NCBI RefSeq assembly: GCF_022828255.1
Contig: NZ_JAJQJW010000001.1
Coordinates: 1 to 64,000, forward strand
From: Candidatus Nanosynbacter sp. TM7-075
Lineage (GTDB): Bacteria > Patescibacteriota > Saccharimonadia > Saccharimonadales > Saccharimonadaceae
Length of the DNA stretch: 64,000 nucleotides
Direction of reading: 5' to 3'
Shown piece by piece: positions 1 to 9,258 of the stretch. A program made the translations under genes and the position numbers. Within the stretch, counting starts at the first letter, position 1, and each line of letters starts with the position of its first letter. The notes under the pieces were generated by a model that saw only the letters and a list, made by a program, of their open reading frames with translations, made no database searches and was not told where the DNA came from.

Positions 1-1
1 A

Positions 2-751
2 CTTTCCATTAAGGGAACCAACGACAAGGTAACTATTGCAAGGCAATTAGGTTACGGCGATAGCGCAGGTCAAAAAGATGCGCCAGGACAAGCAGTAGAA
101 AGAATTGCCTTTGCTGATGGCACCATATGGGCACAGGATACCATCTACCAGATGTTACATAACCGTACTGGCAGTGATGGAGGTGACACACTTGTTGCTT
201 ACGACGATGGCGCTGTTGAATACCACGGCCTTGATGGCAATGACACCTTACGCGGTGGCATTGCTGACGACCTTCTTTATGGCGACTCTGGCGACGACTG
301 GCTCCGTGGCGAATCTGGTAACGACACTCTCATTGGTGGCACTGGCGATGACGCACTCTATGGTGGTAAGGGCGACGACCTCTACATCTTCAACAAGGGA
401 GATGGAGTAGACAGGATTTATGATATGAACGGTCTTGCTGATGAAGTTCGATTGAAGCATAAGTTACAGGATGTTATTTTTGAGCGGCGCAGTGACGATT
501 TAGTGGTATATATGCCGGGATCTCTAGATTCAGTGGTAATTGACTCATGGTATCGAGGAGATAATTATAAGATTGAAACGTTTACATCTGAAGATGGTAA
601 ATTTATCACACATACACAGATCGAGAGTTTGATTCAAGCAATGTCTACTTTCCAGAAGGATACGGGAATGACTTGGCAGCAGGCATTGTCTAGTCAGTCG
701 TCTCAAGTAGAATCTATAGTTACGCAATACTGGACAGCTCCAACCGCTTAA
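2..751 (+). CDS. RTX (haemolysin-type Ca-binding repeat) protein, C-terminal part
   Basis: The frame is open from the window edge, so the true start lies outside and at least 249 residues are visible. The middle holds a run of nonapeptide repeats of the GGxGxD type (for example GLDGNDTL, GDSGDDWL, GESGNDTL, GGTGDDAL, GGKGDDLY), the calcium-binding beta-roll of RTX exoproteins. About 120 residues follow, which is where the uncleaved C-terminal type I secretion signal normally lies. The HlyB-like and HlyD-like genes directly downstream strongly suggest this is their exported substrate. Whether it is a toxin, adhesin or enzyme depends on the unseen N-terminus. RTX proteins are unusual for this phylum, so horizontal gain is likely. 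Confidence 0.88.
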   Translation, partial: LSIKGTNDKVTIARQLGYGDSAGQKDAPGQAVERIAFADGTIWAQDTIYQMLHNRTGSDGGDTLVAYDDGAVEYHGLDGNDTLRGGIADDLLYGDSGDDWLRGESGNDTLIGGTGDDALYGGKGDDLYIFNKGDGVDRIYDMNGLADEVRLKHKLQDVIFERRSDDLVVYMPGSLDSVVIDSWYRGDNYKIETFTSEDGKFITHTQIESLIQAMSTFQKDTGMTWQQALSSQSSQVESIVTQYWTAPTA

Positions 752-815
752 GCTTTGGTCTTTGTAAAATTTCTGCTACACTTTTGATAAAATCTGGTGG
801 GCTTGGATTGCATAT

Positions 816-2957
816 ATGTCGGAGAAGTCACAAAAATCAAACTCAATAGACCCAGGCTTGTACTGCTTTATCACGATTGCGCAATTTCATGGTATTGCAG
901 CTGACCCTGAGCAGCTGAAGCACGCCCTGGCATTGGAGGAGGGTATTGTGAATGAGGTTGATATGCTTCGTGTCGCCCGAACTCTGAAGTTAAAAGCTAA
1001 AATATCTACGGTGAAATATAAGCAGCTGGAAAAATTACCAATGCCAGTGATTGTTGGTATGAAGAAAGATAAGTTTGCTGTTTTGGCGCGCATTGACAAT
1101 GGTAAACTACTTATACTTATGCCTGACGGTTCGTCACCTCAAATTGTCGAAAGAGCGGCGTTTGAGAAAGAATGGACTGGTCGAGTATTGTTATTTGCGC
1201 AACGATTTTGGAAGGATGTCGAGCGTAAGTTTGATATCAAATGGTTTATTCCGACGATCATAAAATACAGGAGGCCGTTATTAGAAGTACTGCTGGCGGC
1301 GTTTATTTTACAGATTATAGGGTTACTTGCACCGATTCTCACGCAAGTTGTGATTGATAAGGCGTTAGCACACCATAGCGTATCGACACTAGACGTGATT
1401 GTATTTGGGCTGATTGTTGTTGCGTTATTTGAGATGATGCTTGGCATTGCGCGAAGTTATATTTTTACTCACACCACGAGTCGAATTGATGTGATTTTAA
1501 GTTCACGGCTGTTTCGTCATCTATTTGCATTGCCGCTACGATACTTTGAGACTCGGCGCGTTGGCGACACGACTGCTCGGGTCATGGAGCTAGAAAAAGT
1601 CCGCTCTTTTCTGACAGGTGCGCCAATGACAACGGTTATTGATCTGTGCTTTATATTTGTATATATCGTCATAATGATATGGTATAGTACGACGTTGACC
1701 TGGGTTGTTCTAGCTAGCTTGCCAGTGTTCGTAATACTATCTGCTATTGTGACGCCTCTATTTAGATATCGGTTGGACGAGCGATTTAATACTGGCGCCG
1801 AAGCGCAATCATATCTGGTGGAGTCAATCAATGGAGCCCAAACCATTAAGTCTTTTGCGCTAGAGCCGGAACTGCAAAAGAAGTGGGAGGGGCGACTTGC
1901 TAGCTATGTTCGAGCTGGTTATAAGACATCAATTTTATCAAATAATGCCGGTATAATCGGTCAGTTTATTCAGAAGATTTCTGATATTGCTATTTTATGG
2001 TTTGGTGCGCATATGGTAATGTCTGGCAGCTTGACTATCGGTGCTCTTATTGCGTTTCGGATGCTGTCGGGTCGAGTGAGCGGGCCAGTGCTGCGGCTGG
2101 TGCAATCTTGGCAGGATTTTCAGCAAGCAGGAGTGTCAATTAAGCGATTGGGGGATATTTTTAATAACAAAACTGAACCAACTCTTGATCCGGCTAAATC
2201 TCGATTACCAAGCATAAAAGGCGACATTCGTTTTGATAAGGTCTATTTTCGATATACGCTAGATGGGCCAGAAGTGATTCGTAATGTGTCGTTTGGTATT
2301 CATCCGGGGACGGTTGTGGGCGTAGTTGGGCGAAGCGGATCTGGAAAGAGTACAATATCAAAACTATTGCAAAGATTGTATATTCCAGAATCAGGAAAAA
2401 TTCTCATTGACGGGGTTGATATTGCGACAACTGATCCATCTTGGCTGAGGAGGCAAATTGGTGTTGTTCTACAGGAGAATTTTCTGTTTAATGCTAGCGT
2501 TCGTGAAAACATTTGTATACACAAGCCTTCGGCGAGCATGGAAGAAATTGTTCGTGTTGCAAAAATTGCGGGAGCACATGATTTTATATTAGAGCTACCA
2601 GAAGGTTATGATACGCAAGTTGGTGAGCGTGGTGAGGGCTTGTCTGGCGGGCAAAAACAGCGCATAGCAATCGCAAGAGCACTACTCCATGATCCAAAGA
2701 TATTGATTTTTGATGAGGCAACTTCCGCGCTTGATTATGAATCAGAAAATGTCATTCAGAAAAACTTGAAACAAATTGTTGCCGGACGGACTGTTATTAT
2801 AATCGCACATCGGCTATCAACATTGAAATCGGTTGATAAAATTATGGCAATTGACAAAGGGCAATTAGTGGAGTACGGAACACCTCGGGTGTTGCTAAAA
2901 AAGAATGGCTTGTATGCTTATTTGCATAATCAGCAAATGGGAGGTGAAGATGTCTAA
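816..2957 (+). CDS. hlyB: HlyB-like type I secretion ABC transporter
   Basis: This 713-residue protein has the HlyB layout. Residues 1-130 form a C39-peptidase-like domain, roughly 155-440 a six-helix ABC exporter membrane domain, and the rest a nucleotide-binding domain. Visible motifs are Walker A GRSGSGKST (about 505), signature LSGGQKQR (about 609), Walker B ILIFDEATSALD (about 629) and the H-loop AHRLST. The C39-like domain reads DPGLYCF where active peptidases have DCG, so the catalytic cysteine is absent. This is the non-cleaving chaperone-like version typical of RTX exporters. Many blocks match E. coli HlyB from memory (for example IPTIIKYRR, SRIDVILSSRLFRHL). It overlaps hlyD by 8 nt. 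No strong ribosome site precedes the ATG. Confidence 0.93.
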   Translation: MSEKSQKSNSIDPGLYCFITIAQFHGIAADPEQLKHALALEEGIVNEVDMLRVARTLKLKAKISTVKYKQLEKLPMPVIVGMKKDKFAVLARIDNGKLLILMPDGSSPQIVERAAFEKEWTGRVLLFAQRFWKDVERKFDIKWFIPTIIKYRRPLLEVLLAAFILQIIGLLAPILTQVVIDKALAHHSVSTLDVIVFGLIVVALFEMMLGIARSYIFTHTTSRIDVILSSRLFRHLFALPLRYFETRRVGDTTARVMELEKVRSFLTGAPMTTVIDLCFIFVYIVIMIWYSTTLTWVVLASLPVFVILSAIVTPLFRYRLDERFNTGAEAQSYLVESINGAQTIKSFALEPELQKKWEGRLASYVRAGYKTSILSNNAGIIGQFIQKISDIAILWFGAHMVMSGSLTIGALIAFRMLSGRVSGPVLRLVQSWQDFQQAGVSIKRLGDIFNNKTEPTLDPAKSRLPSIKGDIRFDKVYFRYTLDGPEVIRNVSFGIHPGTVVGVVGRSGSGKSTISKLLQRLYIPESGKILIDGVDIATTDPSWLRRQIGVVLQENFLFNASVRENICIHKPSASMEEIVRVAKIAGAHDFILELPEGYDTQVGERGEGLSGGQKQRIAIARALLHDPKILIFDEATSALDYESENVIQKNLKQIVAGRTVIIIAHRLSTLKSVDKIMAIDKGQLVEYGTPRVLLKKNGLYAYLHNQQMGGEDV

Positions 2958-4305
2958 GTTGTCAGCGTATTGGCAATATCGAGATCGGCGCTTGCAATAT
3001 GAATTTTTGCCAGCCGCTCAAGAGATTATTGAAACACCAACCTCTCCGCTCGGACATATTGTTATTTGGATGACAGTTTTATTATTGATGACTGCTGGAG
3101 CTTGGTTGTATTTTGGAAAGTTGGACGTGGTTGTTTCAGGTCAAGGGAAATTAGCATCGGAAAGCGGTACAAAAATTTTACAATCGTCAGCGTCGGGAAT
3201 AGTTGTTGATATAAGAGTGCGTGAAGGTCAGCGCATTAAAAAAGGTGATATTGTGGTTGAGTTAGATAAAAAAGTCGCCCAGCAGAATGTTGAATCGGTG
3301 GAGAAGACTTTAGCTATTGCTAAAATTGAGAGATCTATCGCAAAAGGAGTCTCGTCTTCAATTGTCATGGATGATATCAATAAGTCAGGTTTAACAGAGG
3401 AGACGAAGCAAAGTTTGATTGAAAAAATGCATGCGCAAAATGATATATTGGAATCCAGGAAGCTTCTCTCCTCAACAAATTTAACAAATCTTCAGAAGCA
3501 ACTTTCCCAATTGGATAGTGTAGGCAAGGATCTTAATGATATGTTGACTAAGGATAAAGCTAAAGAGCAGCAGATCAATAAACTAATGGAGCATGGAACA
3601 CCATTACAGCAAATACAGCTTCGTAGTGATCTTAATTCTGTAAGACAGAATATTGCTTCTCTTGAATCGTCGTTATCTTCACAAAAGCAGCAGATGACCC
3701 AGGTGGAGTCTACAATAGACAATGCGAAAAATCAAGCCGCAGTGAGCTTAAATGAACTTCGGGTGAGTAATGCGGCTACTGCAATCTCTCAGGATAATAA
3801 AATTATTGAACTTGAAAATTCTCTGACAAGAGCAAGGGTGGCATTAGAACAGACAACAATTGTGGCGCCAGTTGACGGCACAGTATTGTCGTTAAAGACA
3901 AATACCATTGGTGGCGTGGTGTCGGCGACTCAAATAATTGCCGAGATTACGCCGCTTGAAGAGTCGCTTGTTGTGGAGGCGTCGCTACAAAGTAGGGATA
4001 TTGGTTTTGTAAATGTTGGCCAACGAGTTGTTGTGAAAGTGGATGCATATTCGTTCCAGCGATATGGTTATTTGAGTGGGACGGTTCAATCAATTAGCCC
4101 AGATGCGATAGTTAACGATAAATTGGGGCTAATATATCGGATTAAGGTTAAGCTTGATAGTCTAAAAACCTCGAAAAATATTGAGCTGAAAATAATTCCA
4201 GGCATGAATTCTGTTGTGGAAATAACAACTGGAAATCGACGAGCCATTGAGTTTTTGCTTGATCCACTGATCTCGCATGTTGATGGTAGTTTGGAAGTTC
4301 GCTAG
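2950..4305 (+). CDS. hlyD: HlyD-family membrane fusion protein
   Basis: This is the periplasmic adaptor partner of the HlyB-like ABC transporter. The chosen start (ATG at 2950, 451 residues) is preceded by GAGGTGA and overlaps the end of hlyB, implying translational coupling; an upstream in-frame ATG at 2905 lies deep inside hlyB and lacks this signal. A short cytoplasmic N-terminus is followed by one membrane helix (about residues 36-55). Next come a lipoyl-like half-motif, a long alpha-helical coiled coil (about 100-300) and the second lipoyl half with APVDGTVLSL, then a beta-barrel region. No TolC-like partner is visible here. If the cell is monoderm, the adaptor must work without an outer-membrane duct. 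Confidence 0.9.
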   Translation: MSKLSAYWQYRDRRLQYEFLPAAQEIIETPTSPLGHIVIWMTVLLLMTAGAWLYFGKLDVVVSGQGKLASESGTKILQSSASGIVVDIRVREGQRIKKGDIVVELDKKVAQQNVESVEKTLAIAKIERSIAKGVSSSIVMDDINKSGLTEETKQSLIEKMHAQNDILESRKLLSSTNLTNLQKQLSQLDSVGKDLNDMLTKDKAKEQQINKLMEHGTPLQQIQLRSDLNSVRQNIASLESSLSSQKQQMTQVESTIDNAKNQAAVSLNELRVSNAATAISQDNKIIELENSLTRARVALEQTTIVAPVDGTVLSLKTNTIGGVVSATQIIAEITPLEESLVVEASLQSRDIGFVNVGQRVVVKVDAYSFQRYGYLSGTVQSISPDAIVNDKLGLIYRIKVKLDSLKTSKNIELKIIPGMNSVVEITTGNRRAIEFLLDPLISHVDGSLEVR

Positions 4306-5705
4306 TTGCTGTAATTATCAAAATATCTTATTGCCATTTCGCGTAGTAGTATATAAAGTTTTTCGAGTTGGCCATCAATACGAACGAATTTAGTTTTTGG
4401 ATCTTTTTCACCAATCTCTATCTGGGACACAGTGCTAGTAAGAATACTTAAGAGAAATTCAACGTCATAACCTTCGCTATGCACAACTTGTTGTCGAGCT
4501 TTCTGTATTACTTTTAGCATTGTCTTATGATTTTCTATGCTTATTCCTAATTTTTCTAAGGCGATATTGAGAGACTGGTTGAAAGTTGGGCGAGTTAAAA
4601 GATGGTAGACTATGTTGGTTGGCTTATTGTAGAATTTTTTAACATTATCGTTAATATCACCGCTGAGCTGAATTAACTGAATAGCTTTTTCAATACTTTT
4701 AACTGTTTCATTTTTTGATTTTCTATGCTGCTTTTTAAGTTCGTTTTCTGCGATTCCTTCTGCAAAACTTTGAAGGGCAAAAATCAGATTTGCAATATTC
4801 ATATGAAATACATTTGAATTTGTATGAAAACGGTAATCGATAATTCGCGTGAAAGCTAGCCCAATTTTACTATAAGACCCAAGAGTTTTTTGGCGGTTTG
4901 GGTTGATGAAAAAATGGGTCATTTTTATAAGAGTTAATGGTTTCATGGAGTCTTGTAGACTTATTGAGGGACGATATTTGGTTGGAGATATAGACTCTAA
5001 GTAGGGATTTGCGAGATGTAATATTGCAATTCCGCGCAAATCCACTGATTGGATAAAGCAATGCGTATTGTCGAAGTAGCTAATCCAATATAATTGAAAC
5101 GCGAGAAGTATCTTACCGATATCAGTTATCTGGAAAGACCCTTTTGTGTGAGAAAAGGCGTAATTGAGGTAGGTCTGAAGGCGAGATTTGTCTGTGCTGA
5201 TCGTCAATTTATTTGTGCGGAGGATCGAATGGGTTGATGATATGGTGAGATTAATATTTTTATAGGTAGCGTAACATATTCTAGAAGTGGCCGCCCTTTT
5301 AGTAATTGTACTGGTAATATTTTTCATGTCTACATTGGTGATTACGGTATCAGGTGCATGTTCTGCGTTAATGAGAATATTTATTGTAGTTGATTTTCGA
5401 AGAATTGATTCTATGCCAGCGTTGACTGGCCATTTTAGGTAGGCGCGAACATCATAAGCGGGGGTGTAAACAGAGTTTTCGCTAAGCTGTTTGCGGTAAA
5501 ATGCAAAAGGCGTTACGTATTGTGAGCGAGTTTTTATGACGATAAATAACTTATTGTATGTGCCTGGGGCTGTTGTCGAAAGTTCTGCCTTAAGATGGTA
5601 ATTGGCAGGGTCAAACTGACCAAATCCTTTAGCAACAATTTGCCTACCTACCACATCAAAATAATAGGCTTCACCAATTAAAATTTTGTCTTGAGGGTTT
5701 TGCAA
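4302..5705 (-). CDS. Putative HEPN-domain protein (ApeA-like)
   Basis: A 467-residue protein with no secretion signal. The C-terminal part is helical and contains RQQVVH (residues 404-409), which fits the R-x4-6-H motif of HEPN ribonuclease domains. The layout, a beta-rich N-terminal half then a helical HEPN end, resembles ApeA-type abortive-infection proteins; this is family reasoning, not a verified match. The start is TTG with AGGA upstream. An extended -10 (TGA-TATAAT on the minus strand, 5740-5745) lies in the divergent region shared with pyk. Its 3' end overlaps hlyD by 4 nt, tail to tail. It is AT-rich like the export genes, so the whole 1-5705 block may be an acquired module. Confidence 0.55.
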   Translation of the reverse strand: MQNPQDKILIGEAYYFDVVGRQIVAKGFGQFDPANYHLKAELSTTAPGTYNKLFIVIKTRSQYVTPFAFYRKQLSENSVYTPAYDVRAYLKWPVNAGIESILRKSTTINILINAEHAPDTVITNVDMKNITSTITKRAATSRICYATYKNINLTISSTHSILRTNKLTISTDKSRLQTYLNYAFSHTKGSFQITDIGKILLAFQLYWISYFDNTHCFIQSVDLRGIAILHLANPYLESISPTKYRPSISLQDSMKPLTLIKMTHFFINPNRQKTLGSYSKIGLAFTRIIDYRFHTNSNVFHMNIANLIFALQSFAEGIAENELKKQHRKSKNETVKSIEKAIQLIQLSGDINDNVKKFYNKPTNIVYHLLTRPTFNQSLNIALEKLGISIENHKTMLKVIQKARQQVVHSEGYDVEFLLSILTSTVSQIEIGEKDPKTKFVRIDGQLEKLYILLREMAIRYFDNYSN

Positions 5706-5739
5706 GCTTATTTCCTGCTAATGATTATTGTCATATTAT

Positions 5740-5747
5740 ATTATATC
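5740..5747 (-). promoter_or_regulatory. Extended -10 of the HEPN-like gene
   Basis: On the minus strand the sequence reads TTGATATAAT, which gives a TG-n-TATAAT element. Transcription would begin near 5733, leaving a leader of about 28 nt with an AGGA ribosome site before the TTG start at 5705. Confidence 0.5.
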
Positions 5748-5773
5748 AAGCATTTTTCATCACTGTTATTTCG

Positions 5774-5782
5774 TGGTATAAT
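5774..5782 (+). promoter_or_regulatory. Extended -10 promoter of pyk (leaderless)
   Basis: TGG-TATAAT is followed by only 7 nt before the ATG at 5790. The start codon would therefore lie at or next to the transcription start, implying leaderless pyk mRNA. There is no Shine-Dalgarno sequence. Confidence 0.65.
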
Positions 5783-5789
5783 TTTAAAA

Positions 5790-7211
5790 ATGAGTGATAA
5801 TATATTTAAACGAACAAAAATATTAGCAACAATTGGGCCAGCAACGTTCAGCCAAGAAAAGGTTTACCAATTGTTGGAGGCCGGTGTTAATGGCATCCGT
5901 ATGAACTTTAGCCACGGCGCTAATGAGGAGAGAATTGAGCAGATCGATTGGGTGCGCACAGCTAGTAAACAGCTGGGCAAGCCTGTCGCAATTCTACAAG
6001 ATTTGCAAGGTCCGAAGATTCGCCTGGGCGTTTTGAAAGATAATATGCTGAATGTTAAGGTCGGCGATATGCTGGTCTTGGACTCAGAAATTAATGAGCA
6101 TGACGGCAGCTTCAATTTGCCAGTGCAGTACAATTTGGCGGAGAAGATGAAAGTCGGCGAGCCACTTTACATGTTTGACGGCAAGATCAGGACGGTTGTG
6201 CGAGAAATTGTTAGCTCAACTGCAATTCGCGTAGAAGTTCAGAACGACGGTTTTTTGATGAGCCGCAAGGGTTTGAATTTGCCAGACACAGATTTTGGTG
6301 GCGACATTCTTACTCAGAAAGATATTAACGATTTGGAATGGGGCGCAAACCAAGATTTTGATTACGTTGCATTGAGCTTTATCCAAAAAGCTGATGACAT
6401 TATTGATTTGCGTCGTCGATTGACAGACCTGGGTTCGACGGCCAATATTATTGCCAAGATTGAGACTAAGTCTGCTGTTGATCCAGAGAATTTGGAGGAA
6501 ATCGTTAAGGCTAGTGACGGTATTATGGTTGCTCGCGGTGACTTGGCAGTGGAAGCTGGTGCGGAAATTGTCCCAGTTGTACAGCGCCGAATTATTGCCT
6601 TGTGTCGTAAATATTGCAAGTTAGTAATCGTTGCAACACAAATGATGGGTAGTATGGTTGATAATCCAGAGCCAAGTCGCGCTGAAGTAAGCGACGTTGC
6701 CAATGCTGTAATCCAAGGCGCTGACGTAGTTATGCTGTCTGATGAAACTGCCAATGGTAAATATCCTGTTGAAACCGTTCGCGCGATGCGCAAGACCATT
6801 ATCTACACTCAAGAACACAGTGAAGTAATGTTGGTAGAAAAGGCTGAAATGCGTGAAAAAACTGACGCGATTTTAAGCTACACAGCAGCTCAATTGGCGA
6901 GGAGGATTAAGGCTCGAGCTATTATTGCGGAAACGCACACTGGCGCTACTGCAATTAATGTTGCCGCATATCGTCCGAACCTACCAATTGTTTGTGTAAC
7001 CGAAGACGTGAAGACCGCGCAAAAGTTGGCGCTAAGGTACGCTTCTCGTCCATATGTTCGACCAAACGACTCAAATGCAGCAACTAAGCTAGCTGACGAG
7101 CTGAAACAAGAAGGTTATTTCGGCGCAGATCCAGTTACGGTTGTGCTTGTTAGTGGCCATAATCCAGAGCCAGGTAAAACTGACAATATCCAAGTCAAGA
7201 CGTTGTCATAA
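5790..7211 (+). CDS. pyk: Pyruvate kinase
   Basis: Converts phosphoenolpyruvate and ADP to pyruvate and ATP, the last ATP-yielding step of glycolysis. The protein has 473 residues from the chosen ATG. It begins with the canonical TKILATIGPAT region and contains RMNFSHG, LQDLQGPKIR and the active-site region MVARGDLAVE, with the usual A, B and C domains and normal bacterial length. A longer upstream reading (from 5691) is rejected because it would include the promoter and add a non-homologous hydrophobic stretch. It leads an operon-like run with pgk and tpiA. For an organism thought to lack a full biosynthetic network, this lower-glycolysis block is likely a main ATP source. Confidence 0.97.
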   Translation: MSDNIFKRTKILATIGPATFSQEKVYQLLEAGVNGIRMNFSHGANEERIEQIDWVRTASKQLGKPVAILQDLQGPKIRLGVLKDNMLNVKVGDMLVLDSEINEHDGSFNLPVQYNLAEKMKVGEPLYMFDGKIRTVVREIVSSTAIRVEVQNDGFLMSRKGLNLPDTDFGGDILTQKDINDLEWGANQDFDYVALSFIQKADDIIDLRRRLTDLGSTANIIAKIETKSAVDPENLEEIVKASDGIMVARGDLAVEAGAEIVPVVQRRIIALCRKYCKLVIVATQMMGSMVDNPEPSRAEVSDVANAVIQGADVVMLSDETANGKYPVETVRAMRKTIIYTQEHSEVMLVEKAEMREKTDAILSYTAAQLARRIKARAIIAETHTGATAINVAAYRPNLPIVCVTEDVKTAQKLALRYASRPYVRPNDSNAATKLADELKQEGYFGADPVTVVLVSGHNPEPGKTDNIQVKTLS

Positions 7212-7222
7212 GGAGAATTTGG

Positions 7223-8461
7223 GTGGGCAGAAAATTTCCGAAGCAAACAATTCGCGATGTTGATCTACGTGGAAAAACTATTCTTCTGCGAGCAGATTAT
7301 AATGTGCCACTAACAAAGCGTGGTCAGATTTCTGATGATCTAAGAATTCGCGCTTCGCTGCCCACACTCCGATATTTGTTGGAGCAGAATTGTAAGATTG
7401 TTATCATGTCTCATCTGGGGCGACCAAAAGATAAGGATCTTAAGTTTAGCTTGAAAGTTGTCGCAGATCACCTATCCAAGTTGCTGAGCCGTCCGGTAGA
7501 ATTGCTGGATGATTGCGTGGGTGAAGCCGTTCATCAAGCCGTTCGCCGCGCGCCACGAGGCAGTATTCTTATGTTGGAGAATTTACGCTTTTATGACGAG
7601 GAGGAGGCCGACGATTTAACATTTGCCAAGTCAATTCAGCGCGCTGTCCGAGCAGATTATTTTGTACAGGACGGATTTGCGGTCGCGCATAGGGCACACG
7701 CCAGCACTCATGCGATTACGTTGTGTGTTCCAGGGCTAGCGGGATTACTATTAGAAAAAGAATATGTAACTATCACTGAGGCGATGAATAATCCAAAACG
7801 TCCGTTGGTTGCGGTTATTGGCGGCGCGAAAGTTAGCGATAAAATATTACTGATTAAGCGTCTGATTAAAAAGGCAGATCGGATTTTAATTGGCGGCGCT
7901 ATGTCAAACACGTTTTTACATTGTCGTGGGTTTAATGTCGGCAAGAGTGTGTTTGAGCCAGGAATGGAAAAGGTTGTCGCGGAAATTTATGATTTGGCGG
8001 CGGCTAAGGTCGGCGCAGAGAATGTTGACGATTTTTTGGTATTGCCGATTGACGTGGCGGTTGCGCCAGAGATTTCTAAAGATTTTCCTCGTCAAGAAGT
8101 TAATATTGATAAAATAAGAAACTCAGATATGGCGCTGGATATCGGAAGTCAGACAATTGAGAAATTCACGAAAATACTGGCCGGCGCGAAGACGGTTATT
8201 TGGAACGGTCCGCTGGGCTATGCTGAAATTGATAATTTTGCAATCGGTTCAGCGCGAGTGGCGCTAGCTATTGCCCAGAATAAAGGAGTAGTTTCAATAG
8301 TCGGTGGCGGAGATACGGCTGATTTTATATTGAAATGGGACGGGCATGACGGCGCCAATTTTACCCATGTTTCCACTGGTGGCGGAGCTAGTATGGCTTT
8401 GATGGCTGGTAAAAAATTGCCTGGAATTGAAAGTTTACTAGACGCATACGGTTTAAGGTGA
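7223..8461 (+). CDS. pgk: Phosphoglycerate kinase
   Basis: Transfers the acyl phosphate of 1,3-bisphosphoglycerate to ADP. The 412-residue protein shows the substrate-site motif RADYNVPL near the N-terminus, MSHLGRPK, VLEN-like MLENLRFY, GGAKVSDKI, and the nucleotide-binding VIWNGPLG and GGGDTADF motifs. The GTG start at 7223 is preceded by AAGGAG with suitable spacing. The 11-nt gap from pyk argues for co-transcription. Confidence 0.97.
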   Translation: MGRKFPKQTIRDVDLRGKTILLRADYNVPLTKRGQISDDLRIRASLPTLRYLLEQNCKIVIMSHLGRPKDKDLKFSLKVVADHLSKLLSRPVELLDDCVGEAVHQAVRRAPRGSILMLENLRFYDEEEADDLTFAKSIQRAVRADYFVQDGFAVAHRAHASTHAITLCVPGLAGLLLEKEYVTITEAMNNPKRPLVAVIGGAKVSDKILLIKRLIKKADRILIGGAMSNTFLHCRGFNVGKSVFEPGMEKVVAEIYDLAAAKVGAENVDDFLVLPIDVAVAPEISKDFPRQEVNIDKIRNSDMALDIGSQTIEKFTKILAGAKTVIWNGPLGYAEIDNFAIGSARVALAIAQNKGVVSIVGGGDTADFILKWDGHDGANFTHVSTGGGASMALMAGKKLPGIESLLDAYGLR

Positions 8462-8485
8462 TAAACTAAGCATAAGGATTATCTC

Positions 8486-9244
8486 ATGAGAAAAAAGTTA
8501 ATCATTGGTAACTGGAAAATGAACTTCAATATGCAAGAGGCTAGCTTATATTTGCATAAGCTGATGAACACGCTGCCATCGCATAGAGATGTTGAAGTGG
8601 TGCTGGCGCCTACTATTTTGACGCTGCAGAGTTTGAGTTTGCAAATTAATCGTCGAATCGCTAAGTTGGCAGCCCAGAATTGCTATTGGCGAGATTCGGG
8701 GTCGTACACGGGAGAAATTCCAGCGGCGCATCTTCGTGGAATTGCTGATTATGTGATAATTGGACATTCGGAGCGTCGCTATATTTTTATTGAAAGCGAA
8801 AAAGACATTCGGCTGAAAGTTCAGGCGGCAATTCGAAATCGTATTCATCCGATTTTGTGTGTTGGCGAGACGATTCAAGAGAAGACTCTTGGTGAAACGA
8901 AGGATGTTCTAGCTGATCAATTGACTAGCGGCCTGGCTAACGTGACGGCAGACGAGCTGGATGAAGTAGTTGTCGCGTATGAGCCAGTTTGGGCGATCGG
9001 TACTGGCGACAGCGCTAAAGCGTCTGATGTAAAAAAAGCTACACAGATGATTCGACGACATATTTCTCATTTGTATGGTAAAAAAGCGGCGGAATCAGTT
9101 CGAGTTGTTTATGGTGGAAGTATTACTTCAATAAACGCCGCGGATTATTTGGCAATTGATGAACTTGATGGTTTATTAGTTGGTGCAGCCAGTTTGGATG
9201 CATATCAATTTAAGGAGATAATCTCGAAAGCACATAAAGGTTAA
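8486..9244 (+). CDS. tpiA: Triosephosphate isomerase
   Basis: Interconverts dihydroxyacetone phosphate and glyceraldehyde 3-phosphate. The protein has 252 residues, the usual length. The N-terminal GNWKMN (catalytic Asn and Lys), IIGHSERR (catalytic His) and AYEPVWAIGTG (catalytic Glu) are all present, as is the phosphate-binding VYGGSI near the end. AAGGA lies ahead of the ATG. It follows pgk by 24 nt in the same operon-like run. Confidence 0.97.
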   Translation: MRKKLIIGNWKMNFNMQEASLYLHKLMNTLPSHRDVEVVLAPTILTLQSLSLQINRRIAKLAAQNCYWRDSGSYTGEIPAAHLRGIADYVIIGHSERRYIFIESEKDIRLKVQAAIRNRIHPILCVGETIQEKTLGETKDVLADQLTSGLANVTADELDEVVVAYEPVWAIGTGDSAKASDVKKATQMIRRHISHLYGKKAAESVRVVYGGSITSINAADYLAIDELDGLLVGAASLDAYQFKEIISKAHKG

Positions 9245-9258
9245 AAAATAGGGGGCAT

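Noticed and set aside
105-410. Met/Thr/Leu-rich frame overlapping the RTX repeats
   Set aside because: It is a frame-shifted reading of the repetitive RTX region; the repeats themselves are in the other frame.
5691-5789. N-terminal extension of pyruvate kinase
   Set aside because: It covers the -10 box, adds a hydrophobic stretch not found in the family and precedes the conserved start.
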